Shown here: positions 29,152-37,702 of the stretch, in pieces | How the letters are laid out: each line of letters opens with the position of its first letter | How positions within the stretch are numbered: the first letter of the stretch is position 1 | Assembly (NCBI GenBank): GCA_040755835.1 | Contig: JBFMAB010000122.1 | Span: forward strand, 1 to 64,000 | Direction: 5' to 3' | Source of the DNA: JADLDB01 sp040755835 | GTDB lineage: Bacteria; Myxococcota; Myxococcia; Myxococcales; Myxococcaceae | Length of the DNA stretch: 64,000 nt | Program-made: the position numbers and the translations under genes | Notes under the pieces: generated by a model | What the model saw: only the letters and a program-made list of their open reading frames with translations | What the model was told of the DNA's origin: nothing | Databases searched by the model: none

Positions 29152-29513
29152 TTCCCTTCGTTGAGAATCAGCACCAGCCGCGGACCGCCCTCCAGCGGGG
29201 GCGAGCGGTGCACCAGCCCGTGCCGCTCGTTGCCGGGGAAGGCGCGGCCCTTCATCAGCCCGACGGTGAAGCGCTCGAGGCGTGACACCGCGCCGCCCGG
29301 CCGCAGCGGGGCCTCGTGCGCGTGGCAGCGGGCCGCCAGGTCCCGGTCCAGCCAGCGCTCGTCAATCCACTCGGTGCCCGGGCCGACGTAGGTGCAGATG
29401 AGGCGCAGCCGCACGAAGTCGGTGTGGAAGCGGGGACACTGCTGCCCGCGAATCCACCCCAGCTGCAGCCGCACCCGCGGCGCGCCGCTCACCTTCAGGT
29501 ACAGCGCCGTCAT
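29148..29513 (-). CDS. Short DUF1826-family protein
   Basis: This 121-residue protein matches the C-terminal part of DUF1826: QCPRFHTDFVRLRLICTYVG with PGTEWIDE, then MKGRAFPGNERHGLVHRSPP and LVLILNEGK. Full DUF1826 proteins are about 200 residues, so an N-terminal portion is missing or this is a short form. Conserved His/Cys/Asp residues suggest metal or iron-type chemistry. In other bacteria DUF1826 genes often lie near zinc-uptake genes, which fits this neighbourhood. It overlaps both neighbours by four bases (ATGA upstream, GTGA downstream). Confidence 0.75.
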   Translation of the reverse strand: MTALYLKVSGAPRVRLQLGWIRGQQCPRFHTDFVRLRLICTYVGPGTEWIDERWLDRDLAARCHAHEAPLRPGGAVSRLERFTVGLMKGRAFPGNERHGLVHRSPPLEGGPRLVLILNEGK

Positions 29514-29947
29514 GACGTGGCCCCGGCGGCGCGCAGCCGCAAACGGATGACCCAGCGCGCGAAGACGCTGGCCACCATCAAGCCCATCCCCGTCCACTCC
29601 AGCGCAGTCACGTCGCCCGCCAGGTGGCTCGCCACCATCAACGCCGCGCCCACGACGGTGAGGACGAACGGCGTCTTCAACGTCGAGCGCCACACGTCCC
29701 ACGCGCCCACCACCACCGCGACGGCGAGGGACGCGAACAACAGCGCCTCGTGTTGCCCCTCGCTGAGCGACAGGCTGACGCCGATGACGGAGAGCATGGG
29801 CTTCCACAGCGCCATGCAGGCGGGGCAGCTGGCGCAGGCGATGGTGGGCAGCACCTGGCCCCACCACGTCCTGGTCGGCGCCTTCGTCGAACTCTGGTGA
29901 TGCTGACACGGACAGTCTGTGCCGTAAGTGGGTGCGGAGTCGGCCAT
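29510..29947 (-). CDS. MerC-like four-helix membrane protein
   Basis: This 145-residue inner-membrane protein has a Cys/His-rich N-terminus (DCPCQHH), then a first helix holding a CASCPACMA motif at about residues 38-46. Three further membrane helices follow (LLFASLAVAVVVGAWDVW, FVLTVVGAALMVASHLAG, WTGMGLMVASVFARWVI). The layout is that of MerC-type metal permeases, in which a cysteine pair in the first helix binds a soft or transition metal ion. It overlaps the DUF1826 gene (ATGA). It probably carries a metal across the inner membrane, and zinc is suggested only by context. Confidence 0.72.
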   Translation of the reverse strand: MADSAPTYGTDCPCQHHQSSTKAPTRTWWGQVLPTIACASCPACMALWKPMLSVIGVSLSLSEGQHEALLFASLAVAVVVGAWDVWRSTLKTPFVLTVVGAALMVASHLAGDVTALEWTGMGLMVASVFARWVIRLRLRAAGATS

Positions 29948-30037
29948 GGTGCGTTCGGCCTCTTCTTGGGGGAGGGAGAGAGGCGACGCGGGAGCAGGCG
30001 ACTGGCTTTCGCCAGCTCCCGCGCACCGTGCGTCACG

Positions 30038-31288
30038 TCACGGAGGGGACGGGTACTTCCGCGCGGGGTAGCACAGCCCGTCGTTGTTGAGGTGCCCGAA
30101 CGTCGACAGGTTGTACGTCATGTAGTCGTACAGGTCCTTCAGGCCCGCCGCGCCGCCCGCGGGGTTCACCGGCACGCCCACCGGGTCGTACGCCACGGTG
30201 CCCATGGTGCGCTCGCCCGCCTGCGCAGGCCCGCAGGTGCGCCAGGGAATCGCCGCACCCTGCGCGTCCCTGAAGGCCTGGAAGTCCAGCCCCGTCACGT
30301 CGGCCTCGGTGACGGTGGCCGTCGCGGGCCCCGCGCCGCTCGCCACCGACTTGCGCGCGGCGATGGCGTCGAAGCGCAACGGCGCGTCTTCCTCGAGGGA
30401 CTCCCAGAAGGGGTGGTCCAGGTGGAACGTCACCTGCGTCACCGTCTCGGCGTTGGCCTGCGTCTGCACGCCGCGGCTGCCCGTGGGCTGCAGCTCGGGG
30501 TTTTCACAATTCTTGAACTCCACCGGCGCCTTGAAGCCGAAGGAGAATTGCACCGCCTTCGGGAAGCGCCCGAAGTCGTACGTCGCGTCGGTGCTGCGGC
30601 ACGCGGGACTGCCCTGGCTGCCCTTCCAGGTGGCGGTGCCCGACACCCACACGCTCCAGCCGTTCGTCGCCATCTCGCGCCAGGCCGCCTCGCCCATGGC
30701 GTCCAGGTTGACGTTGTAGGCCCCCGCGCGCGCGGCGACGAGCTCGTAGCCCACCGCGTACTTCGTGGTGGTCGAGAAGGCCGGGCTGCCCGGCTTCAGG
30801 TTCTGGCTGGACAGGCGTGCGAGGCGAAATGCCTTGCCATTCATCTCCTTCGCGTCCAGCGGGCCTTCCTTCGCCAGGTCCACCGCCCACGGCCCTTCGG
30901 CGCGGGCCACCGCTTCCCCCGTCTGCGACGGGTCATTCGGATTCAGGTCCGGGTTCTCCGAGACGGTGAGTCGGTCGACCCCGACGATGAAGTGGTCGAA
31001 GGACAGCTCCCAGCCGTCGAGGAAGTACGGCTCGTCGCCCGCGGGCGGCGGGGGGAAGCCCACGCCCTCGGTGGCGAAGGCCTCGCCGGTGATGGTGAAC
31101 AGAAGGCTGTTGTTCACCGGTGTCGTGCCGGGGGACGTGAAGGTGAGCAAGAGGCCTCCGTCACCTGCGCCGCCGCCCGTCCCACCGCCTGTTCCGCCGT
31201 CGTTGGTCCCGGTGCCGCCGCAGGCCACCAGAGTCAGGGCCGCGAGGGCCGCGATGCCGCACCACATCGTCTTCATCGTCGTTTTCAC
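30038..31288 (-). CDS. Surface lipoprotein in the metal-uptake operon
   Basis: This 416-residue lipoprotein has lipobox LVACGG followed by a GGTGTNDGGTGGGTGGGAGD linker. The mature part is beta-rich with a phrase (FLDGWELSFDHFIVGVDRLT) suggesting a folded binding domain, and several cysteines (CRSTD, NCENPE, RTCGPAQ, GLCYPARKYPSP). I do not recognise the family. The GTG at 31288 has AAGGAG seven bases upstream, better than the ATGs at 31276 and 31267. It follows the smaller lipoprotein by 80 bases on the same strand. It may capture or pass a metal ligand to the TonB receptor, which is inference. Confidence 0.7.
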   Translation of the reverse strand: MKTTMKTMWCGIAALAALTLVACGGTGTNDGGTGGGTGGGAGDGGLLLTFTSPGTTPVNNSLLFTITGEAFATEGVGFPPPPAGDEPYFLDGWELSFDHFIVGVDRLTVSENPDLNPNDPSQTGEAVARAEGPWAVDLAKEGPLDAKEMNGKAFRLARLSSQNLKPGSPAFSTTTKYAVGYELVAARAGAYNVNLDAMGEAAWREMATNGWSVWVSGTATWKGSQGSPACRSTDATYDFGRFPKAVQFSFGFKAPVEFKNCENPELQPTGSRGVQTQANAETVTQVTFHLDHPFWESLEEDAPLRFDAIAARKSVASGAGPATATVTEADVTGLDFQAFRDAQGAAIPWRTCGPAQAGERTMGTVAYDPVGVPVNPAGGAAGLKDLYDYMTYNLSTFGHLNNDGLCYPARKYPSPP

Positions 31289-31368
31289 GGTGTCTCTCCT
31301 TGGGGTACATCGATTGAAGGTGCAACTTGATGACAACACCTGGGCTTCCCGGGTACCGGCAAAAGCCC

Positions 31369-32160
31369 TCAGGGAGGCGTCAGGACGAAGCGGTATGGGC
31401 CCACCGCGCTGCGCAGGCCGTTGAAGAGCGCCTTGTCGGCCTGGGCCGACGAGGTCGACGAGTCTTCGAAGCGGTACGACGGCGGCGCGTCGGACACCTT
31501 CGTCAGCGTCGAGAAGTCCACCGACGCGAACCACGCGCGCGGGTCGACGTAGAGCGACACGGTGGCGCCCTCGGCGAGCTCGGCGTCGAAAGGAATCGGC
31601 GCGATGATGCGCTGCTGGCACAGCGGGTTGGAGCCGGGCAGCGCCGGGTTCCGCGGTGGCACCACGCGGTTCTGGCTGATGGTGACGCGCCCTTCGAAGG
31701 GGTACGAGTCCGCGCCGCGCGTAGCGGTGCCGGCCACCTCGAGCACCACCGTCTTGTCGACGTCGGCCTCCACGTCGCCGCCCGTCAGCCAGAGCTCGGC
31801 CGCGCGCGTCGGCGCGGTGGTGCCGTTGCCGGCGACGGGGAAGGGGACGGGCGAGGCCGACAGCGCGTCGACCCGCACCGCGCCGCGCACCTCGCCGGTG
31901 TATACGCCCGGCTGCACGCAGCTCGTCTCCAGCGTGTAGTTTTGAGGGTTCTGCTGGCTGAAGTACAGCGCGCCCACGAAGAGCTGCGCTCGCGTCAGCG
32001 TCACGTCGAAGCCCGCCGGGGTGGTGAAGGCGAGCGGCCCGCCGGTGACGACGGAAGAGTCTCCCGAGGCCCGCGCCTCGAAGGCGACGATGCGGCCGCC
32101 CGTCGTCTGGATGCAGCCGAGCGCGGCCAGCGCGGCGAGGAAGGGCAGGGCGCGCTTCAC
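31369..32160 (-). CDS. Lipoprotein coupled to the TonB receptor
   Basis: This 263-residue lipoprotein has lipobox ALGC (C16). The beta-rich mature part includes LAFTTPAGFDVTLTRAQLFV and GALYFSQQNPQNYTLETSC, then VVLEVAGTATRGADSYPFEG. I know no family. Its GTG start overlaps the receptor stop (GTGA), so the two are made together. That is the usual arrangement for a surface ligand-binding partner of a TonB-dependent receptor. The domain phrase resembles the larger lipoprotein at 30038-31288, so the two may be distant paralogues. Confidence 0.7.
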   Translation of the reverse strand: MKRALPFLAALAALGCIQTTGGRIVAFEARASGDSSVVTGGPLAFTTPAGFDVTLTRAQLFVGALYFSQQNPQNYTLETSCVQPGVYTGEVRGAVRVDALSASPVPFPVAGNGTTAPTRAAELWLTGGDVEADVDKTVVLEVAGTATRGADSYPFEGRVTISQNRVVPPRNPALPGSNPLCQQRIIAPIPFDAELAEGATVSLYVDPRAWFASVDFSTLTKVSDAPPSYRFEDSSTSSAQADKALFNGLRSAVGPYRFVLTPP

Positions 32161-34727
32161 GAGTCACCTCCGAGGCGGAAGGCCAGCGTCAGCATCACCG
32201 CGCGCGGCGCGCCGGCGCTGAAGTGCCGCACCGGCACCAGCGTCGGCAGGGTGCCCGACGTGCGGAAGTCGCTGGCGAAGTGGTACTCACCGAGGCGGTA
32301 CTGCGCGCCGAAGAGGTTGGTGACGGCCAGGCCCAGCGACGCCCAGCGCCAACTCACCTCGGCGTTCAGGTCGGTGACGAAGATGACGTCGCTGCGCTGG
32401 CCGTACGGCAGCGCGCGCCGGCCCACCCAGGTGACGCCCAGCCCCAGCCGGCCGGTGAGCGGCGCGCCCGTCGGGCGGAGGAAGGGCAGCGCGTGAAAGA
32501 GGGCGCCGTCGGCGCGCAGCACCACGTCGGGCACGTAGGGCACCAACAAGCCCGTGTCGTCGAACTTCGACTGCACCCAGGTGACGTTGCCGGACACGTC
32601 GTAGAAGGCGCCGCGCCCGCGCGCGGCCACCAGCGTGCCGACGCGCGTGGTGCTGCCGCCGATGATGCCGCGGCCCTCCTGCTCGTTGAAGACGAGGTCC
32701 TTGTCGACGCGCGTCCCGAAGACGACGGCCCGCGCCGACACGTCGTGCGCGCCGAAGCGCCGCGCGAGGCCGGCGCCGCCTTCCCACGCGAAGATGCCGG
32801 CGAACGGCGTGTCGAGGTTCTGCGCGACGTACTGCGGGTCGATGCTGCGCACGCCCGTGCCCGCGCTGCCCGACAGGCTGACGCCGGCGAAGGGGCCCAC
32901 CAGCACCGTGGCGCGCGGCATCAGCACCGCGCCGGTGGTGCTGTTGCGCTCGGTGGGGTCGCGGTAGCGACCGAAGTCGCGCTGCGAGAGGCACGACTCG
33001 TCGCCCGGCGGGTCCGTCGCGCTGGGGCGCCGCACCTCCTTCGCCGCGCAGCGGTCCAGCACGTTGTAGGTGAGCAGCTCCGCGCGCAGGCCGCCGCGCA
33101 GCGAAAGCCACCACGTCGGCGAGAGGTTGGCGTCCAGGTACGCGCCCACGTCGGACAGCTTCGAGCCGAGGTCGTAGTCGCGCAGGTAGGGCACGTTGCC
33201 GCCGGCCTCCACGCGCAGCTGCAGCGCGTCCACCACGTCGAAGCGCGCGAAGAAGCCGGCCTCGAGCTCCTGGATGCGGTCGAACAGCCGGGTGCGCCAC
33301 CGCGCGGAGCCGCGCGCGCCCACGGTGAAGGCGGTGGTGTCGCGATCGATGAGGTCGCCGCGCTGTGGGTGTGGGTTCTGCTGCGGCAGCTGCGTGTCGT
33401 GCAGGAAGCCGGTGAAGTTCTCGAGGATGCGCGTCGAGCGGAAGACAAAGAAGGCGGTGGAGTCCCAGGTGAGGCTGCCCGAGTGGCCGTGGAGGTCCGC
33501 GTGCACCTGCGCGCGAATCGCGTCGCCGCCCTGCCGCGCGTCGTAGGTGTCGTAGAAGCCGATGCGCCCGTCCACCACGTCGTCGGCGCGCAACAGGCCC
33601 GCCGACTTGTACGTGGCGCCGTAGCCCAGCGCGCCCACGCGGAAGCTGGTGTTGTCGGACAGCTTGCCCTCGTACTGCGCCACCGCCTTCGCGTTCTGCG
33701 CGCCGCGGTTCTGCCCGAAGCCGCTCGTCCGGAAGAGCTGCACGCCGCCGAAGGTGCGGCTCGTCTCGCCCGGCGGGCCCCACAGCAACACCAGGCGCGC
33801 GGAGTCGAAGCTGCCGGAGGTGCCCTTCACCGTGAGGCCGCGCTCGGGCAGGCCCAGCTGGTAGTCGGCGCTGCCGGCCACCGCGAAGTTGCCCTGCCGC
33901 GGGTCGAATGGCCCTTCCAGCACGCGCAGACTCTCCACCAACTCGGGGATGAGGAAGTTCAAGTCGGCGAAGCCGTTGCCGTGCAGGTTGCCCAATTCGT
34001 TGATGGGCACGCCGTCGACGGTCAGCTCGAGGTCCTGCCCTTCGCGCGCGTCGAAGCCGCGGAGGAAAATCTGCTCCGGGTGGCCCTCGCCGCCCTCGTT
34101 GGTGAGGAGGATGCCGGGCGCCAGCTTGAGGAAGTCGGCGGCGCCGCGGCGGGGCACCACCTGGAGCTCGCCCACCTCCAGCTGGAAGTCCGAGGCGCCC
34201 CGGGACTTGGGCACGCTGCGGCCCAGCACGGTGGTGGCCATCTCGTGGCGCGGGTGGCCCGCGTCCGCCGCATCGTCGGCGACGAAGAAGGTGAGGCCAC
34301 CGTCACCCGGCTCGCCCGCGTCCACGCCCGCCTCGGACACGACAGGCCCCGGCGGTAGGCCCGCGTCGACCGGCTCGGGCGGTGCGCCGGCGTCGCGCAG
34401 CACCGCGGCGGGCATGGTGAAAGAGAGGCGGGTGCGCGCGGCGACGTCGGCGCCTTCGTGGCGCGCGGGGCGGAAGCGCCACTTCGCCAGCGCCTCGGAC
34501 GCGGCGCGGTCCCACGCGGCGCCGGCGGACTCCACCACCAGGATATCGGTCGCGCGGCCGTCGGTGCCGACGGTGAACTCGAGGAGCACGTGGTCCTGCA
34601 GCGGGGGCGGGGCGCCGGCGGGCAGCGTGGCGTCGACGCGCGCGAGCACTTCGGGCGGCACGACGTCGTCCGCGCGCGCGGCGAGCGCGGCGAGCAACAC
34701 GAGCAGGTGGACGGGAGACGACTTCAT
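32157..34727 (-). CDS. TonB-dependent outer-membrane receptor with N-terminal TonB-C-like domain
   Basis: This 856-residue protein has a signal peptide (MKSSPVHLLVLLAALAARA). A TonB C-terminal-like domain covers about residues 20-105 (LLEFTVGTDGRATDILVVES, then ALAKWRFRPARHEG), and an Asp/Pro/Gly linker follows to about 165. The plug (about 170-290) includes LKLAPGILLTNEGGEGHPEQ, IFLRGFDAREG, LTVDGVPINELGN and VLEGPFDPRQGNFAVAGS. A 22-strand barrel ends with TLAFRLGGDS. An energy-transducer-like domain at the receptor's own N-terminus resembles the signalling or self-energising fusions seen in some Bacteroidota and Myxococcota receptors. The ligand is unknown; neighbours point to a metal. Confidence 0.88.
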   Translation of the reverse strand: MKSSPVHLLVLLAALAARADDVVPPEVLARVDATLPAGAPPPLQDHVLLEFTVGTDGRATDILVVESAGAAWDRAASEALAKWRFRPARHEGADVAARTRLSFTMPAAVLRDAGAPPEPVDAGLPPGPVVSEAGVDAGEPGDGGLTFFVADDAADAGHPRHEMATTVLGRSVPKSRGASDFQLEVGELQVVPRRGAADFLKLAPGILLTNEGGEGHPEQIFLRGFDAREGQDLELTVDGVPINELGNLHGNGFADLNFLIPELVESLRVLEGPFDPRQGNFAVAGSADYQLGLPERGLTVKGTSGSFDSARLVLLWGPPGETSRTFGGVQLFRTSGFGQNRGAQNAKAVAQYEGKLSDNTSFRVGALGYGATYKSAGLLRADDVVDGRIGFYDTYDARQGGDAIRAQVHADLHGHSGSLTWDSTAFFVFRSTRILENFTGFLHDTQLPQQNPHPQRGDLIDRDTTAFTVGARGSARWRTRLFDRIQELEAGFFARFDVVDALQLRVEAGGNVPYLRDYDLGSKLSDVGAYLDANLSPTWWLSLRGGLRAELLTYNVLDRCAAKEVRRPSATDPPGDESCLSQRDFGRYRDPTERNSTTGAVLMPRATVLVGPFAGVSLSGSAGTGVRSIDPQYVAQNLDTPFAGIFAWEGGAGLARRFGAHDVSARAVVFGTRVDKDLVFNEQEGRGIIGGSTTRVGTLVAARGRGAFYDVSGNVTWVQSKFDDTGLLVPYVPDVVLRADGALFHALPFLRPTGAPLTGRLGLGVTWVGRRALPYGQRSDVIFVTDLNAEVSWRWASLGLAVTNLFGAQYRLGEYHFASDFRTSGTLPTLVPVRHFSAGAPRAVMLTLAFRLGGDS

Positions 34728-34840
34728 CAGCACGCAGGTGGAACGGCGGGTGGTTCAGCGGTGAGCGGCGCACACGCGCGGGCGCGTCCCCCGAAGGGAC
34801 GCGAGCCGGCGAAGGCACGACGCGCTCGAAGCCGGACGAC

Positions 34841-35236
34841 TCAGCCCACGTGCGGTGGCGAGCTCTTCGGTGCGACCACCAGCGGTGGCTGCGTCCACGC
34901 CGTCTCGTGCGTCCGGAGCTCGCGCGAGACGACGGCCCGGCGGGGGTCCGCGTGCAGCGCCGGCGGGTGCACCGGCCGCGCGCTCACCCGGCTCCACGCC
35001 GCCGCCTCGCATGACTCCGGGGTGGTCCACGTGGCCTCGGGCGCGTCCGAGCGCTCGCAGATGCTGCCGGCCTCGTGGTGGTGGCCGCGCTGCACCGGCG
35101 CGTGGAAGTCCACCTCCACCACCGCGCCCGCCGACGACAGCGTGTGCGCGACGAACGCCATGTGCGACACGCCGGCGAGGTGCGCCAGCACCGTCACCAC
35201 CGTCAGCGTCGCGCGCAGGCTGATCAGCCGGGACAT
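34841..35236 (-). CDS. Small His-containing secreted protein, first gene of the metal operon
   Basis: This 131-residue protein has an N-terminal hydrophobic segment (LRATLTVVTVLAHLAGVSHM) that could be a signal or anchor. The outside part has histidines (FHAPVQRGHHHEAGS) and two cysteines (ICERSD, ESCEAA), typical of periplasmic metal-binding or sensing segments, then a Pro-rich tail. I do not recognise the family. It precedes the TonB receptor by about 110 bases. A short palindrome GTTGCAAC lies at 35292-35299, upstream of its start, but is too short to call an operator. Confidence 0.6.
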   Translation of the reverse strand: MSRLISLRATLTVVTVLAHLAGVSHMAFVAHTLSSAGAVVEVDFHAPVQRGHHHEAGSICERSDAPEATWTTPESCEAAAWSRVSARPVHPPALHADPRRAVVSRELRTHETAWTQPPLVVAPKSSPPHVG

Positions 35237-35338
35237 CGCGCCGCATGGATAGGGACGAGGCCGTCGGGCTGTCAAGCGCTCCTGTAGCTGAGTTGCAACA
35301 ACCCGCTTCCGGCTGGAACGCCGTATGAAGCGCTGGCC

Positions 35339-35875
35339 ATGACCCATGACACGCCGCCGTCGCGCGGGAGGACCGTCGCCCTGGTGCTGGGCGTCATCGG
35401 CGTCGCCGCGCTGGTGAGCTGCCTGCTGGTGGGGCTGTTGCTCAAGAAGGTGGGCGACGAGCTCTTCGCTCCGGCGGCGTGGAAGGCCGACGCCATCGCC
35501 GAGGCGGACTTCCCGAAGGCCTTCGGCGTGCGCTTCCCCTCGCGCCCGGTGGTGCTCCGCAGCCGCGTCGACGGCTTCCAGGACCTCATCTACGAGGGCC
35601 TCGCGAAGCTGCCGCCGGGCGGGAAGGAGGCCTTTCTCGCGGCGAACGGGCTCAAGGCCGCGCCGGCGGACCTCGTGCCGGTGAGTGACCTCGAGTCCGC
35701 GCAGGCCGAGCTGCGCGCCCAACAGCCGGGCGCCGGCGCCATCACCGTCACGCCGCTCGATGGGCCCGCGGATCTCCAGAGCGCCGACGGCGGCTTCGTG
35801 GAACTGTTCCGCTCCAGCGCGCTCCTCGAGGTGGACGGCGAGACGTGGGTGTACCTCGTCGCGTTCAGCACCTGA
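35339..35875 (+). CDS. Single-pass membrane protein of unknown function
   Basis: This 178-residue protein has a basic N-terminus and one transmembrane helix (TVALVLGVIGVAALVSCLLV, about 12-35), followed by a 140-residue extracytoplasmic domain of mixed helix and strand (KAFGVRFPSRPVVLRSRVDG, then FVELFRSSALLEVDGETW). I recognise no family. It is divergent from the metal operon and ends just before the frameshifted ACT-domain gene on the other strand. Confidence 0.6.
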   Translation: MTHDTPPSRGRTVALVLGVIGVAALVSCLLVGLLLKKVGDELFAPAAWKADAIAEADFPKAFGVRFPSRPVVLRSRVDGFQDLIYEGLAKLPPGGKEAFLAANGLKAAPADLVPVSDLESAQAELRAQQPGAGAITVTPLDGPADLQSADGGFVELFRSSALLEVDGETWVYLVAFST

Positions 35876-35878
35876 CCG

Positions 35879-36300
35879 TCACCGCTTCGGCGCGCCGTTC
35901 TCCCGCGCCAGCGCGCGCAACACCTCGAGCGCCTCGCCGGCGCGCGACGACGGCACGAAGAGGTCATCGCGGTGGAAGGCCGACACGATGTTGATGGACA
36001 TGGCCGCGCGCGAGCCGTTCGGACACCGCCGCGAGGAAGCCCACCGCGCACAGCGACGAGTGCACGTTGAGGGAGCTGCCACGGCAGAAAGAGGCATGTG
36101 GCAGGCCGCACTTCGCCGTGCCGGCCTCGTCGAGGTGCAGCGTGAGCTCTCCCGGCTCGCGGTACCTCATCGGCGGCGTCAGGCCCGGCGGCGTCGGCTT
36201 CCCGTTGGGTACGGTGACGAAGGCGGAGGGTGCCGTCGAGCAGCGACGGCTGCATCGTGCGGAGCAGCTGCTGGAAATTCCTCTCAGGCGTCGGCGGCAT
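35879..36300 (-). pseudogene. Frameshifted ACT-domain protein gene
   Basis: Three frames together read as one ACT-domain protein of about 140 residues of the DUF2241-like kind. The first begins at the ATG at 36300 with FQQLLRTMQPSLLDGT. The second continues FVTVPNGK, MRYREPGELTLHLDEAGTAK and SLCAVGFLAAVSERLAR. The third gives MSINIVSAFHRDDLFVPSSR and ALEVLRALAREN before the stop at 35879. Joining them needs removal of one C near 36224-36230 and restoration of two bases in the CG run near 36002-36012. The family is thought to bind small molecules such as amino acids. This is either a recent pseudogene or residual base errors. Confidence 0.75.
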
Positions 36301-36495
36301 GGGGCCTCGGCGCACAGCCTGGCGAGGGCCGCGCCCCCGCAACGGAGGCTTCCCGCGCCGCTTCGGCCACCTGGCAGGGTGGGGTGCGGCGGCTTCAGCG
36401 GTCACGCGTGACACCCCGGCCGCCGCAAGAGGTGGGCCACTTGCCGGTCTCGGCACGGGGCCCGCGACGGATCGCCCCTTGCACGGCTGGGCGTC

Positions 36496-37698
36496 ATGGA
36501 TGGTGGTCGCCCTGCGCCACGGGTGCTGGTCGTGGACGACAGCGAAATCGTGCTGGCCTTTCTCACCGCGGAGCTGGTCGACGCGGGGTACCTGGTAGAG
36601 ACCGCGACCAACGGGGCCAGCGGCATCACGGTCGTCGGCGAGTGGCACCCGGACGTCGTCTTGTGCGACCTGAAGATGCCGGGCCTGTCGGGCTACGACG
36701 TGGTGGAGGCGCTCAAGGAGAAGGCCCCGCTGACGCCCGTCGTCATCTTCACCGACAGCGACGACCTGCGCTGCGCCGTCGAGGCCATGCGGCGGGGCGC
36801 GTGCGGCTACCTCGTCAAGGGGCAGGAGCCGGGGGTGCTCCTGGGAGAGGTCGAGCGCGCGCTGGCGCGCCGGCGCGTCCTCGAGCGCAACCGCGAGCTC
36901 GAGGCGGCGAACCTGCGATATCAGCGGGAGCTCGAGCAGATGGTGGAAATGAAGACGCGGGAGATTGCGCGGCTCGAGGCCGCGCGCGCCCAGGCGGACC
37001 GGCTGGCCGCGATGGGTTCCTTCGTCGCCGGCATCGCTCACGAGGTGAACAACCCGCTCGCTGTCATCAAGGCGAACGGCCAGTTCCTCTGGCGCGTGCT
37101 CGCCGAGGAAGGCGCGACCATCGACTCACAGGCCCTCGAGGCGCTGTCCGAGCTGCGGACGTGCACGCAGCGGATTCAGGAGATCGTCGCGGGCCTGAAG
37201 CGCTTCTCGTGGCAGGGGACGGCGCAGGAGCAGTGCGAGCTCAAGGAGGTCCTCGACGAGGTGAAGCTGCTGTGTCGCGAGCGGACGCCCCCCACGGTCC
37301 GCTGCGAGTGGTTGGTCTCGCCGGACGTCCAGACGGTGGCGATGCCCCGGGGCGACCTCGTGCTGGTGTTGAGCAACCTGTGCGTCAACGCGGCGCACGC
37401 CGTGGAGGCGACGGGCCGGCCGGGAACGGTGACGGTGCGCGTCGAGCGCCGAGGCCCCGACGTGACGCTCGCGGTGCGCGACGACGGCACCGGCATTCCA
37501 CCGGAGCTCCTCCAGCGCATCTTCGACCCGTTCTTCACCACCAAGCCGCCGGGGAAGGGCAGCGGCCTCGGGCTCGCGCTGGTCCGCCAGGTGGTGCAGA
37601 ACGCGGGCGGCTCCATCGACGTGGAGTCTACGCTCGGAAGCGGCACTACGTTTCGGCTGACCGTCCCGGCCGCGCTGCGGGGCGCGGGGGCGGCGTGA
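36496..37698 (+). CDS. Receiver-histidine kinase hybrid (receiver at the N-terminus)
   Basis: This 400-residue cytoplasmic protein starts with a response-regulator receiver (residues 8-125: acidic pair DD14-15, phosphoacceptor D58 in VVLCDLKMPG, and a lysine in YLVKGQEP). A coiled coil (about 125-175) links it to a HisKA domain with H182 in GIAHEVNNPLAVI and a HATPase_c domain (LSNLCVNAAHAVEA, DDGTGIPPELLQRIFDPFFT, TKPPGKGSGLGLALV). The receiver precedes the kinase, so it probably takes input from another kinase rather than passing phosphate out. This order is common in myxobacterial phosphorelays. No partner is adjacent. Confidence 0.92.
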   Translation: MDGGRPAPRVLVVDDSEIVLAFLTAELVDAGYLVETATNGASGITVVGEWHPDVVLCDLKMPGLSGYDVVEALKEKAPLTPVVIFTDSDDLRCAVEAMRRGACGYLVKGQEPGVLLGEVERALARRRVLERNRELEAANLRYQRELEQMVEMKTREIARLEAARAQADRLAAMGSFVAGIAHEVNNPLAVIKANGQFLWRVLAEEGATIDSQALEALSELRTCTQRIQEIVAGLKRFSWQGTAQEQCELKEVLDEVKLLCRERTPPTVRCEWLVSPDVQTVAMPRGDLVLVLSNLCVNAAHAVEATGRPGTVTVRVERRGPDVTLAVRDDGTGIPPELLQRIFDPFFTTKPPGKGSGLGLALVRQVVQNAGGSIDVESTLGSGTTFRLTVPAALRGAGAA

Positions 37699-37702
37699 CG
37701 AG

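Noticed and set aside
35292..35299. GTTGCAAC palindrome as a zinc-regulator box upstream of the metal operon
   Set aside because: Eight bases is too short to call and it does not match a known Zur consensus that I can recall.
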